64,000 bases of DNA from NCBI GenBank assembly GCA_002917075.1, contig NTMA01000050.1:186001-250000 (forward strand). Reading direction: 5' to 3'. The notes below the pieces were generated by a model. It saw only the letters and a program-made list of their open reading frames with translations, made no database searches and was not told the origin of the DNA. Shown here piece by piece: positions 49,238-62,523 of the stretch; positions within the stretch are counted from its first letter, which is position 1, and each line of letters starts with the position of its first letter. The translations under genes were made by a program, and so were the position numbers. The stretch comes from Hawksworthiomyces lignivorus. Its lineage: Eukaryota > Ascomycota > Sordariomycetes > Ophiostomatales > Ophiostomataceae.

Positions 49238-50896
49238 TTGATACTTCCTTTCCATATGTTATATAGAAAACAATCTTTTACTAGATAGTGTAAGAAAGAA
49301 GAAAATGTGAGATCAGTAGAGAATTTATTTGACCGTCATCTCATGCACACTATGATCTAAAGATTATAGATCTAGCTTAAGAGCACCCTGAGTTGTATCT
49401 CGTGTTCTCGAAAGAGGAATCGTGTTTCTATTTTTTCTATCTCAAAGTTTTCGACCCTTCCCAAGTTGAGAATTAAGAGATTATTTTACCGTGCTAATCG
49501 TAGACATGAGAAGACCAAGCTGACATATTGGTGATAAACCGGCATATACGAACGATCATAACTGTTTGTAAAATTCACGAGACTGGTTGAAGATCTGGCT
49601 TATGGCATCAACATGAGATAAAAAATCGACGGGAAATAAGCTTTCATTGGCCCGGTACTTGCCAGAAGCCTTGTTCTCAAGATATCCACTGATGCCAAGG
49701 GCAAGTTTATACACTCCAATAGGCTAGTATCAGATACGAATGTGGTAATCGTAGGAACGATATCTAATCCTGGAGTTCTAAAGCGTACGACCGACGTGAG
49801 TCCGTAAGTATAGAAAACACAGAAAATAAGGCGCACCTAAGAAGCGAAAAAGGACATCACAAGAGTGACTGTATCTCCCTGCACAAGCCCCAGGCCGAGA
49901 AAACTAAAACACCACAGAATACCCAGTTGCTTTTAGAACATACATATGCAGGTAATACGTCTCACCTTTCTCCGCTGGAAAGCACAGCCTTCTGGCAAAC
50001 CGCTGTTGTAGCAGATAGTTTGTGCCCTGCCGGAGGTCCGACGGTCGCCACCCTGAGACAGCTTATTTCGTCCAACCTTTGTATAGTATCATTAACGCTG
50101 TGATGCCTCGTGTTTTCCTTGTTCTAAAAATTCCAATGAAAGGCACTGAGACAAACCGTACTCTTATCTCACGAGCTCTGTGGTACCGGACACACGGAAT
50201 GGGGTCACCAAGGGCGATCGCCAAATGGCAAGCGAACAAGGCATATCGCACGAGCTGCAGACTTCATTCGCCTTCATACATACTCTTTACGGATATGTAT
50301 GTCTGTATCATTGGTGAAGCATGTATTATGTTGCTTCCTCTTACGTTAAAGGGACAGGATTAAGAAGCTACTGCACAGCGTATCTGTATATATTGATCTT
50401 TTTTGTTTTCCTTTTTTTCTCCTCTAGGCTTTTAAATTTCAAAGCTCACGAAGATTTACGCCCCCAGTTAGTTTAAAAATTAATGCTTTTTAAATAGTAA
50501 GTAAAACGTATTCGAGGCTTTGACCGTGGTCCTATTTTGAAGTTCTACGACCAAATATCGACTCCTGAATGCTGATATCCCAGACGTATTTCAACATTCT
50601 TAACCTTCAAAAATAACTGCGATGTTCTTAGCTGTCGAAACAAGTAATACCAATGGTCTTAAAATAAACCGAGAATGGGAAGGAACTGATCCACAGAGCC
50701 AAGGCGTCCGTCCGCCTGCAGTGTCCCGTCTCCCATTCGGCAGAGCGTGGCTGAGACAATCCGCAGCGGCTCCCAAATTTACTCTAAAGAGTAACAGTCT
50801 GACCCAAGTCACCCTCACCCTCTTTACCCTGCTATATCGAGCCATTCTATTTTGCGATCTCTGGGGTTTTCGCCTGCCTAGCCTTATCTTCTTGTT

Positions 50897-50898
<2 letters not shown>

Positions 50899-50934
<36 letters not shown>
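50899..50934 (+). repeat. Poly-T tract, 36 bases
   Basis: An unbroken run of T preceded by C/T-rich sequence. It could be the reverse of a retroposed poly-A tail, but nothing retroposon-like borders it. The read length may be inexact. Confidence 0.85.
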
Positions 50935-52031
50935 CCCTCTGATTTATCTCATCTCACGTCTTCTCACTCCTCCCTTTCTCTGGATCTCCTCATGATTCAG
51001 TCTCTTTCCGGTATGTTTCCGATATGCACTACTTTCGGCAGTCATGCCTAGAGATGGACGAGAAAATTCGAAGGCTGGATATTGCATCGCGCATGACCGC
51101 GTCGTCGATACAAGGCTCTTAAGAGGACACATCATAAATCCACATACAATGACGCAGATAGAGTGATTCTTCCTATAGTGAGAATAACACCCTAAGTGAA
51201 AATCTGCTATAGCAATAAATTGAATATTGGCCTTTTAAGCGTGAGGTACAAAGTCAGGCCGTCACTCATAATATATGTACTCCGTACTTGCCTCACGTTG
51301 AGTTTGGTCGAGACACTAAATGCGGCAGCTGATTGGCTACTGTGGGGGTTACTGTGTATTTTGCAATGTGCTTGGCTGGTCCTTCCCTTTTCCGTCGATA
51401 CCTGATCGCGTTAGCGCATTCCGGGCTCCCGCTGGATAATGTTCCTGATAGCGCGATGTTCGTGGGCTAGCAGGAAGGAACGCCTGTCGTACCTGGCAGT
51501 CAAATCCCGCTCCTGCCACCTCGGGTGCCGGTACCTCGCTGTTCTTTTCTTTTGATTTGCTTCTCTTTCTGCTTTTGTCGCAATTGGCTAGAGCGTCGCT
51601 CCGGCCGTCGTTCTGTCCAATCCAGTATAAAAAAAATAATATGCTTAATCGCGTTTCGCTTTTCCAGCACCCATCTCGGCTTCAAGCATGCACTGGGCGA
51701 AGGTCCTTCTCTTTGCTAGAAAATTGGGGATTAGATAGAAAAGACCCTCTCGATAGGCTTTCCCCAACGAGGCTCTCCCATTTTCTCCGTATAAGTAAAT
51801 TCGTGTAGTGCAACATCCACTACCTGCTCCACACCCGGCTACGGTCGTTAAACAAATCCACGTAGTCACCAATGGCTGCAGTTTGAGCGCAATACGAGTA
51901 GCCGCTTGAGGCAAGCAGCATTACGCGCCCGCATGTAACTCCACACCAGACGGACCTTTGACAGATGCGGCGGGCAATGAAAAAAATTATGAAAGAGAGA
52001 AATACATAAGAAGAAAGAGAAGCAAACGGCT

Positions 52032-52084
52032 GAACGAACGAACGAACGAACGAACAAGCAAACAAACAAACAAATAAGCAAACC
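52032..52084 (+). repeat. (GAAC)n-(AAAC)n compound microsatellite
   Basis: Six tandem GAAC units pass through AAGC into AAAC/AAAT units. It lies in the gene-free gap upstream of the PKS. Confidence 0.9.
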
Positions 52085-55000
52085 TGGCTTGTTCCTCTTG
52101 CTGATCTTGTCCATTGTTTTATGGGCGTGTCGTGTCATTCCTGGTGTACGAGGCAGACTGTGTAGCTGTGTTTTGCGTGCACGGTTTGGCAACACAATCG
52201 AATCGGGTACGCAGCCCTGGACGGGGGTCACATCACAGTGCCATGCCGCAGACAGAGGCAGGCTTTTGCAAAATAACGCTAGAAAGCAGGTCGTACCGCG
52301 GACATCGCATTGATGACCTGATACATTGCCTTAAGGTTTCGGACGCCAGTAGGAGGATGCGAGAGGGAGGAGATGCAAAGCAAGAGAAGAGACAAGAGAC
52401 ACGCTAGGCACGAACGAGGTAAGAGATGTGCGGCCAAGGGATGCTAAAGGAAGAAGAGGGGATAGCGGGAGACTGCTGTTAAGAGATGTGCGATGTAAAA
52501 AGCTATCATCACACCGCCGTGCATTTATGCGCTTTGACGAGAGGCCCATTCCATATACCTCGGCCGATGAAGTTCCTTCTGGCCAAATTGATTTGAGAGA
52601 ACAATTCGCAAATAAATATTGAGAGATGAAGCGCCGGCGTGCAAGAAACGCACGCACACCGCATAAGATCCCAGAAATGTTAAGGTGCAAAGTGAGAATT
52701 TGACCCAGCTCTCTGTCAACTGGAAAATATATTTCATATCCGCCCCAGTAGCCAGCATGCCGCTTCTACTTGCTGGTGCTTTGTGAAATATGTCATAGAT
52801 ATCTTTGGCCTGCTTGAGTATGAGAAACTCGACGTGGCAGGAAATCTACAAGACAGGATAAAAGAAGCGAATTCTGGTAATGAAGGCCATTACCAGAAAA
52901 TCAAGGGCAGCACGGAACAGAAAAGATGCACATGCATGCTCTAGACTCGTTTTGACTCTGAAGATAAGGGTTTACCACCTCGCGTACAGCAGAATCAACG
53001 AGACCCAAAGGTTCAAGGCCCTAAATTGAGCGGCAAAATCAAATGGCTTGGAAATCAAACCCCAAGTTTGGGGTCAATAAGAGCAAGGAAGAGGGGCGCG
53101 GTAGAAGAGGTCGTTTCAACCATTTGGCAACTGGCTTGCCCTCCGGGACTCAGAAAAGCTTGACATTTGTGCGAGGGGGAAAAGAAGAGGGGAAAAGCAG
53201 ACGATTGGGCTGGCCGTATGAAGATATAGAGTGGTTTCTTAATCGCGGCGACCATTGCTACTTGACCGCTCTCTTGTTCGCACACTATTATCAACAGCGC
53301 TTCACTAACACCGCGCTCCCCCTCAAAAACATCTATAATTTAATTTTTTTTTTGCTTTTATGGCAAAACCGAGATGTAGGATAAAATCACAGGTGAGCCT
53401 CTGCTACAAATCCTGCTCTCACAATCTAGCTTCAGAGCGGTCTAAAACCGTACCGGCTAGTTTGTAGCCATTGATCCTCAGAGACAAGATGTCTCTTAAA
53501 ATCGTTGATCCCGCTGCTCCGGGCATACATGTTTAGGTGGCTAGTCTCGGCGTGGCAAGCAACACATCATGCAGCTCCTTGCGTTTTGATGCCTCCCACA
53601 ACGTCTTCTGTATGCAGCTTATGCGCGGTGTGGACACGAGAAATTCTTTTTGTGGATATTCTTTCTTTTTTAATTTTCTTATCGCTGTGCCTCTGATTTT
53701 GTGTTTCACTTTTTTTTTTGCTGGGTATTTTACTGTCTTTTCTTTTACCATCTTTGCTGACCTGCGCCTGCAGCTGACTTGGATCGGCGGTGTTCTTTTC
53801 TTGTCAGGCTGACCCTTCAATTTGAGTGTGCTCTCGGATAGCCTTCTACCGTACAGACGGGTATTCCCCAGAACGCTGGTGGCAGTGTGCGCAGAAATGA
53901 GACAGGCCTGCGGTTGGTGGGTTTGGCTGATATTAATTGGCCTGTCCACGATGAGAAGTGGGTGGGACGGAGTCATAATTATTCCAGCCGTGAAGTGTGA
54001 GGCTCCAATGCCTCACTTCATTTTCTCATCCTTTAAGCCTGGAGGCTGGTAGACAAAGCTACACATCTTCTTCAATTGCACAAACATTGCCGTCACTATC
54101 CCTAGAAAAAAGAAGAACAAAGTTTCCACAATTCCTAGTGGCCTGACAAATTCCAGAGTATCAGCGGCTAAATTAATTGCATCATTGGTTTTGCTAAGGA
54201 GAATTGACACATGCTATGGAACCTCATTTCGCTACATATGGGGAACTCCGAAGCGGACGGACAATGTGTCTCTTTCCCCATCCACGCCTCTTTTTCTCTT
54301 ACTCGCTCTTCCTTGTTCCAGTTGCTAATTGGTTCAGCCTTTATCCCTTCTGTTTAGCTTCGCCATTTTCCTCGCCATCTTGCCATTGTCCCTTTATGGG
54401 CCTGACCCGCAATAGCCCTGGACAGGGGAAGCCATGAAAGACGTGGCAGCCGGACTATGTGTCTCAGCACAGTGAATCTGGCTATGTTTGCGTTTGGATC
54501 ACGGAGGTTCCAGTGAACCTGATGTTCATTTTGATCTGATGGCAGTGAGCTGGGGCTGCCCAGCTCCCTCGCTACCTCCTTCCCATCCTTCGTCTCATCG
54601 GCGAAAAACAGCGCAGAGTCTGTTGTTCCTTGGTGGTGTCGGATAGTCAGAGTCCGCACTTTCGTATGCAGACAACTATCATCCACGTTTTGGAACGAAT
54701 GTGTGTTGAAGTTTACTTGGTCTACTTCAACAGCCAATGACAAGACGCAGATGAAGCCTAAGCAGAAATCCACGACAAGAGGAACAAAAGGTGCAAGCCT
54801 AGTCAAAAGCAGAAAGCTTTAGTTGCTTCTAGCTTGTCTGTTTTAGTCTTTACTTGTCTATCTTGATTCTGGACTTCACAATCGCGCGCAATAGTATGGA
54901 TTGACCATACGTCATGGCCGTGGGAGGAATACGTGCTGTTCTGTCTTAACAGACACTACGTATACTCCTCGTCTTGGCCTCTGTTATTTTCAATCACACA

Positions 55001-55570
55001 CCCCCCGGGACAAAGGCTTGGTCTACGATATAGCACAAAGCACAAGGGAAATCCCTGGCCATGGAGTGTCCCGTCATACAGACCCCGTTTTCCTGGTCAA
55101 ATTTATCACTTCTCCAACAGATAACCCGAGTGGCGGCCGTGTTCCCTTCAACTCTGGGCTCGCCTAATGCGGCAAGTACCTGATTATCATCCATGAGCTT
55201 CGGTCACCGAAGCCCACCAGGCCGACTAAGGTTTTCCACCGGCAAAATGGCTTAGAGGGTGTATTCCTATGAACGACCTTGCCAATATCGTAGAGACACC
55301 CCTCCCCGATGTGTAAGTGCTAAAAGAAGCGAGCAAGAGTGGGTCCCAGATTCCGTATTAGCAACTTATTATCTCACATGGGAAGGGGTATAAGTGAAAA
55401 ATAAGAAAAAATAGAAAACACAGTAAGAAAGTGAGAGAGAGGAAGAGGGATGCTTGGAAAGGAACCACCAAAAAGTACAGAGCCTTGATCAAAGTGGCTG
55501 GCCTGGTATTTCTTGTCGTTCTCCACAAGGGGACTGTCTCTTATATGTCGTCCATTCTCTTGCAATCTCA

Positions 55571-55577
55571 TATATAA
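55571..55577 (+). promoter_or_regulatory. Candidate TATA box of the PKS gene
   Basis: TATATAA lies 155 bases upstream of the PKS start codon. A BrlA-type response word (AGAGGGA, matching [AC][AG]AGGG[AG]) is at 55444-55450. BrlA drives conidiation genes in Aspergillus; a single match to a short motif is weak support. Confidence 0.35.
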
Positions 55578-55731
55578 GTCTATTGGCATAGCTCTCCGTC
55601 TTTCGTAAAGTTTTTTTTGTCCCTCCCTTTCTCTATCCACACTAAAACCAACGCTCGCTTCATTCCCTGGTATCACAAGGAATAGCAGAGAAGAAAAACC
55701 AGAAGCCTATGTCGAAGTGTTAATTACAAAC

Positions 55732-58700
55732 ATGGCTGACAGGCTGGCATTTCTCCTCTTTGGGGACCAATCCCTCGACACTTATGCCTTCCTGTCTGGT
55801 TTCTGCAGGGAGGGCAACCAAGGTATCCTCGCCAAAGCCTTCCTGAACCAGGCCGGTGAAGCCTTGCGGAAGGAGGTTGAGAGCTTGGGGCGGCTGGAGC
55901 GTTCAAAGCTTCCTGTCTTCAAGACCCTTCAACAACTAAACGAGAAGTACCACGCCCAAGGCCTTAAGCACCCAGGCCTTGACGGAGCACTTTTATGCAT
56001 CACCCAGCTAGCGCACTACATCGAGTATGTCCTCTTTTTATCTGAGTTTTACCTCTTGCCATTGATGTCATTATCTTGCTGGTGTCTTAAACCAGAGCAA
56101 CTGACAGCATATTAGTCACGCGGAAAAGAACTGGGAAGATGTTACTAGACACGAATCCACCTTTCTGGTGGGCCTCTGTTCTGGTCTCTTTGCGGCGGCG
56201 GCGATTGCCTCAACACCATCCCTCTCGGCCCTCGTGCCCGTTGCGGTGCAGGCTGTTTTGATGGCGTTCCGCACAGGCTTGCACGTCGCTTCCCTCGCTG
56301 ACCGTCTCTACTCGTCAGCGGAGAAATCTGAGAGCTGGACATACGTATTCCCTAATCAGCGGGAAGACGAGGTCCGCCAGACGCTTTCTGAGTTCTCTCA
56401 TTCTAATGTAAGTGTTTCCACAGAGTTTAACCTAATCATACTATCAATTGCATTTTTTTGCAAATAGATGCACGACTGACCGAAGTCACAGGCCATCCCA
56501 CAAGCCAGCGCCGCGTACGTTAGCGCTGTCTCGTCAAGCAATGTGGCAGTATCTGGCCCACCAACAACGCTGAAAAAGCTTGTTGCCACGAGCAAACTAG
56601 GCCGGTGGGCGTCGATTCCTGTATATGGACCGTACCACGCTGCTCACCTGCATGCGGATATTGATGTCCGAAGCATCTTGCGTCTTGATGACCCTGTCGT
56701 TGCAGACGCTCTTTATAACACCAAGCCGCGGTCAGCCGTCATGTCATGCGCCACAGGGACGTGGTTGAGCGAGACGACTACGCAGGCGCTCTTCGAGACT
56801 GCAGTTTACGAAATCTTGAACGAGTCATTGCTGTTCAACCGCGTTTTGGACGGCTGCCTCGACCTAGCTCGGGATTACACGAGTGGACGCTGCCTCATCA
56901 TTCCCTTCGGACCTACGCAAAACGCCAACACGCTCGCAAATCTGGTACGAGCCAAGACCGAATTGGAGGTCGAACTCCGCCAAGCACCTGATTACTCGTC
57001 TAGCCGGAGCAGCATCGCCGCTCCTCCATCCACTCTTGGCAATCACGGACCTTCCGGAAAGAGCAAATTGGCGGTCGTTGGTATGGCCGGCCGCTTCCCA
57101 GATGCAGCTAGCCACGAGAAGCTGTGGGAACTGCTGGCCAAGGGCCTTGATGTGCACCGGGTGGTACCAAAGGATCGCTTCCCCGCGGATACTCATGTCG
57201 ATCCTACCGGCAAGACTATGAATACCAGCCACACACCATACGGCTGCTGGATTGAGAATCCGGGCCTCTTTGACCCCCGCTTTTTCAACATGTCGCCGCG
57301 CGAAGCTCTACAGACCGACCCCATGCAACGTATGGCGATCACCACAGCATTCGAAGCGCTCGAAATGTCAGGATACGTACCAAACCGGACGCCTTCGACT
57401 CGTCTCGACCGTATCGGCACATTCTACGGCCAAACGTCTGATGATTGGCGTGAAGTCAACGCTGCTCAGGAAGTAGACACCTACTTTATCACGGGCGGCG
57501 TCCGCGCATTCGGCCCTGGCCGTATCAATTATCACTTCGGCTTCAGCGGCCCTAGCCTGAATATTGACACGGCCTGCTCATCCAGTGCTGCTGCCATGAA
57601 CGTTGCCTGCACTGCACTCTGGGCGCGCGATTGTGACACAGCCATTGTTGGCGGGTTGTCATGCATGACGAACTCGGACATTTTTGCTGGTCTGAGCCGT
57701 GGCCAATTTTTGTCTAAGACGGGCTCTTGCCAAACGTTTGACAACGGTGCAGATGGCTATTGCCGCGGTGATGGTTGTGCCTCTGTTGTTGTCAAGCGTC
57801 TCGAAGACGCTGAAGCAGAAGGCGACAATATTCTCGCTGTTATTTTGGGTACGGCCACCAATCATTCTGCTGATGCCGTCTCTATCACGCACCCCCACGG
57901 TCCTACACAGTCAGTTCTTTCGTCTGCTATTCTTGACGAGGCTGGTGTGGATCCACTTGACGTCGACTACGTCGAGATGCACGGAACCGGTACTCAGGCT
58001 GGTGACGGCACTGAGATGGTTTCAGTTACGAATGTATTTGCGCCTGCGGACCGCAAACGGCCTGCAGACCGCCCATTGTACCTGGGCTCTGTCAAGGCTA
58101 ATGTGGGCCATGGAGAAGCCGCCTCTGGAGTGACGGCTCTTGTCAAGGTGCTGCTCATGATGCAGAAGAACAGCATCCCACCGCATGTGGGCATTAAGCA
58201 TGAGATCAACAAGGGCTTTCCCCAAGACTTGTCAGACCGCAACGTCAACATTGCATTCCATATGACGCCGTTCAAGCGGATAGATGGCAAGCCGCGTCGT
58301 GTGTTCATTAACAACTTCAGTGCTGCCGGTGGCAACACCGGTTTGCTTCTTGAAGACGGACCATGCCGTGCGCCTGCGACTGTGGACCCGCGCACCTCGC
58401 ATGTGATTACTGTCACTGCCAAGTCAAAGTCCGCTATGATTCACAATGCCGAGCGCCTTGTCGCTTGGATTGCTCAGCACCCCAACACGCCTGTGGCCCA
58501 CGTTGCCTACACTACCACAGCGCGTCGCATCCAGCACTACTGGCGCATGAATGTGGCTGTTTCTGATCTTGCAGACGCTCAGCGTGCTCTTCAAGAGCGC
58601 CTCAAAGAGAACTTTGTTCCTGTTCTCCCTGAGCAGCCGAAGGTCGCTTTCATGTTTACTGGCCAGGGTTCGCACTACGCTGGCCTCGGCAAGGAGCTCT

Positions 58701-61700
58701 ACGCACACTTCTCTACCTTCCGCAACAGCATCAACGAGTTTAACCAGATCGCCAAAATCCATGGTTTCCCGTCTTTCCTGCCTCTGATTGATGGCAGCGA
58801 ACCAGATGTTCAGAAGCTTAGCCCTGTTGTGGTGCAGCTCGGTCTGGCTTGCTTCGAGATGGCACTTGCTCGTCTCTGGGCTTCGTGGGGCATCAAGCCT
58901 GCTGCCGTTCTGGGCCACAGTCTTGGCGAGTATGCTGCACTGAATATTGCAGGCGTCCTCTCGGCCAGTGACACTATTTACCTCGTTGGCGCCCGGGCTC
59001 GCTTGCTCGTGGAAAAATGCACCGCTGGTACACATGCCATGCTGGCTGTCCAAGGCTCTGTCGCCACCGTTACCGATGCCTTGGGCGCGCGTGCTTCCTC
59101 TATCAACATAGCCTGCATCAATGGCCCTCGTGAAACCGTCCTCAGCGGTGAGGCCAGCGAGATGGCAGAGATTGCTCAGCAGCTTGGTGCTGTTGGTTTC
59201 AAGTGCACTCAGCTCAAGGTGCCTTTTGCCTTCCACTCGGCTCAGGTCAATCCCATTCTCGATGACTTTGAAGAATTGGCCCGCGCGGTCAACTTCCAGG
59301 CGCCCAAGATCCCCATCATCTCGCCGCTCCTGGGCAAACTTATCGGCGCCGATGGTAGCGCGCCCATCAACCCAGCTTACCTTCGCAACCACGCCCGTGA
59401 GGCAGTTAACTTCCTTGGCGGTCTTGTGTCGGCACAGCAATCAGGTGCTATTGACGAGAAGACAGTCTGGCTAGAGGTCGGACCGCACCCAGTTTGTGCA
59501 AACATGGTCAAGGCTGCATTCGGTGCCACTACCATTGCTGTCCCTACTCTGCGGCGCAACGAAACTACCTACAAGACTCTGAGCGCAAGCTTGTGCACAC
59601 TGCACTCAGCTGGTCTTAATCTAGACTGGACTGAGTTCCACAGCGACTTTTCTGAGTCGACGCGTCTTCTTGATCTGCCTTCCTATGCCTTCGATGAGAA
59701 GAACTACTGGCTGCAGTACAGTGGAGACTGGAGACTCATCAAGAACCGGCCCACTCAAATGCTGCCGCCTGCCTCTGAGCCGGAAAAGCCCAAGCTGTCA
59801 ACCACAAGCATTCACAAGATTGTGCGCGAAGAAGTCAAGGGCAGCACTGTCATCCTTGAGACTGAATCTGATCTGTGCCGTGCTGACCTGCGCAAGGCGC
59901 TGGAAGGCCACCTGGTCAACAACACGCCGCTCTGCCCGTCTACGCTCTATGCGGATATGGCCATGACTATTGGTGATTATGTGTACAGGCAGGTGCGACC
60001 TGATGCAGGAGACTATATTGGCATGAACATCGCGGATGTCGACGTTCTCAAGACTCTCATCCTCGATGACACTGCTAGCAGCCACATTCTACGCATCTCC
60101 ACTACAGCTCACATTGACAAGGGTTACGCCGATCTCACGATATCCACTGGTGAGGGCAAAAAGCGGACTGATCACGCTACCATCAAGGTGTGCTATGGCG
60201 ATCTGGAGCAGTGGAACACCGAGTTTGAGCGGGTCAACTACTTGGTCCGCTCGCGGATTGACGCATTGAAGGAGGGCGAGAAGAAGGGCACGGCTTCCAA
60301 GGTTGGCCGCGGTATTGCTTACAAGCTCTTCACAGCGCTGGTGGACTACGCTCCCCGGTACCGTGGCATGGAAGAAGTTATCCTTGACAGCGAGAACTGT
60401 GAGGCCACGGCCAAGATTCGCTTCCAGTCAAAGGACCAAGACGGCCAGTTCTTTTTCAATCCTTACTGGATTGATAGCATGTGCCACATTTCGGGCTTCA
60501 TTGTCAATGCCACTGATGCTGTCGACTCGCGCGATCAGGTATACATTTCACACGGTTGGGGATCTCTCCGAATCTTGGAGAAACCAGATCCGACGAAGGA
60601 ATACCGCAGCTACATCCGCATGCAACCTGTCAAGGGCACCAAGATGTACGCTGGCGATGCTTACGTTTTTGATGGTGATCGCATCATCGGCGTTTGCGGC
60701 GAAGTTCGCTTCCAAGCCATCCCGCGCAAGATTCTTAACCTCGTGCTGCCTCCTCGCGGCGCTTCTGGTGCCGCTCCTGTCGCTCCTGCTCCTCGCGCTG
60801 CTCCGGTTGCTAAGAAGTCGGGTGCTACTATCACTGCCTCTGCCTCAGCTCCCAAAGCGAAGAACACAAAGGTTGTCACGCATGCCAATATTGGCAAAGT
60901 CAATCAGAAGCTCACATCGGTTGTCATGCAAGTGTTCGATATCCTCGCCAAAGAGGTCGGTGTGTCCAACGATGAGCTTGTTGACAACATTGCTTTCGGA
61001 GATTTGGGTGTTGATTCTCTGATGTCGCTTACCGTGAGTGGTCGCATCCGCGAAGAGCTAGATATTGATTTGCACTCCAACGCGTTTGTGGATTACCCGA
61101 CAATTGGCGCCTTCAAGACTTATCTGGCCCAGTTTGAAACGACCAGTGGTGAGGCCACAACCGGAGAGGACTCTGGAATCTCCAGCTCTGATTCAGAGAC
61201 GGATGGCATGAAGTCTGATTCGGAAGTCACTACGCCAATGGAAGAGAGCGAGAATGGGTCCGTCAAAGACGGCGATGAGTGTGACGTCTCGTCAGTGCAG
61301 CAAGCTATCCGCAACACCATCGCTGCCGAGATGGGCGTTGAGGTCGAAGAGATCATTGCCGCTCCCGATCTGGCCAACCTTGGGATGGACTCGCTGATGA
61401 GTCTGCAGATCCTGGGCACGCTGCGAGAAAAGACAGGTCTTAACATTCCTTCTGACCTCTTTGTCTCGAACCCGTCACTCAAAGATATTGAAAGGTCTCT
61501 TGGCATTGAGAGCCGGCCGTCCCCTCAGAATCGAGCTCTTCTTGCTGAATCTACTCATAACCCCGTCCAAGATATTATGTCCGTGCAGACAGTCAAGCTT
61601 GGACAGAAGATTCGGCTAGAGCCTGCCGATCCAATCGTGAAGCTGCCACCTCCCACGACGATTGTGGACCACTATCCACACCGCAAGGCTACTTCAGTCC

Positions 61701-62523
61701 TCCTTCAAGGAAGCCACCGCACAGCAACCCGCAATCTGTTCATAGTTCCTGATGGCAGTGGCAGTGCTACGTCTTACACGGAGATCTCTGAGATCGGTAG
61801 TGACTGGGCTGTTTGGGGCATGTTTTCGCCTTTTATGAAAACACCTGAGGAGTATAACTGCGGTGTTTATGGCATGGCCTCCAAGTTCATCGAGGAGATG
61901 AAGAGGCGGCAGCCCCAGGGACCATACTGCGTAGCGGGTTGGTCTGCAGGCGGCGTGATCGCCTACGAAATTGTCAACCAACTGATCAAAGCTGGTGAAA
62001 CTGTGGACCACGTCATTTTCATCGACTCTCCTTGCCCCATTACCATCGAGCCGCTTCCCAAAGGCCTACATGCTTGGTTCGCCTCTATCGGCCTCCTAGG
62101 TGATGGCGATCCAGACAAGGTACCTTCCTGGCTGCTGCCACACTTCGCTGCCTCGGTAACGGCTCTCTCCAACTATACAGCAGAGCCCATCCCTGATGCC
62201 AAGTGTCCCAAGGTTTCAATCATCTGGTGCGAAGATGGAGTGTGCAATCTGCCCACTGACCCACGCCCGGAGCCTTACCCCGATGGTCATGCGCTGTTCC
62301 TTCTAGATAACCGCACAGACTTCGGTCCCAACCGATGGGATGAGTACTTGGATGTGAAAAAGATGACGATCCGGCATATGCCAGGTAACCATTTTTCGAT
62401 GATGCATGGTGAATTGGTAAGTCACTATCTATGGCCACTCGACCACTGTCTCACGAGAACATAAAGCTAACAGAATAGGCCAAACAACTGGGTTCACTGA
62501 TGCGAGAAGGTCTTGGCCTCTAA
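55732..62523 (+). CDS. Non-reducing polyketide synthase SAT-KS-AT-PT-ACP-ACP-TE, conidial-pigment type
   Basis: Exons 55732-56024, 56116-56407, 56492-62416 and 62479-62523 give 2184 residues; all three introns have good branch sites. The start is MADRLAFLLFGDQS; a Met at 55717 is in frame just upstream. Domains: SAT (1-370; GLCSG with Cys119, GPYHAAH with His244), KS (385-815; Cys557 in DTACSSS, His692, His735), AT (about 920-1230; GHSLGEYA, Ser1005), PT (about 1300-1610; His1335 in EGHLVNNTPLCP, Asp1523), ACP1 (Ser1704 in GVDSLMSL), an acidic Ser-rich linker, ACP2 (Ser1829 in GMDSLMSL) and TE/Claisen cyclase (Ser2013 in GWSAGG, His in GNHFSMM). No reducing domains. It would make an aromatic polyketide from malonyl-CoA, with PT setting ring closure and TE closing the last ring. 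Order and motifs match wA/Pks1-type conidial pigment synthases; naphthopyrone or anthraquinone cannot be told apart by eye. Fifteen codons of the TE sit in the last exon. All catalytic residues are intact. Confidence 0.96.

Larger units (their letters stand above)
47210..55731. other. AT-rich gene-free gap between oxidase and PKS
   Basis: 8.5 kb with no frame I can support on either strand. The first half (47.2-50.6 kb) is strongly AT-rich with many stop codons in all frames; the second half is more mixed. Frames of 107-150 codons at 47701-48024, 53533-53976 and 54354-54806 (all minus) show no domain. I looked for an EthD-like protein or a zinc-cluster regulator, as in known pigment clusters, and found neither. 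Long T-runs and a GAAC/AAAC microsatellite are listed separately. The last kilobase must hold the PKS promoter. The gap could be decayed mobile DNA, but no terminal repeat was identified. Confidence 0.6.

Noticed and set aside
50622..50942. Plus-strand frame ending in a long poly-Phe run
   Set aside because: The run is the 36-base T tract; the remaining sequence is unremarkable.
54354..54806. Minus-strand 150-codon frame with hydrophobic start upstream of the PKS
   Set aside because: The start resembles a signal peptide, but the rest has no domain, no spliced extension and no other support; chance is likely at this length in an 8.5 kb gap.
47210..55731. EthD-like protein or zinc-cluster regulator between oxidase and PKS
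   Set aside because: Both were expected by analogy with known pigment clusters, but no frame on either strand shows their motifs.
58424..59440. Minus-strand open frame of 338 codons inside the PKS
   Set aside because: It lies wholly opposite the KS-AT part of the PKS, which has intact catalytic motifs. The antisense frame has no recognisable family.
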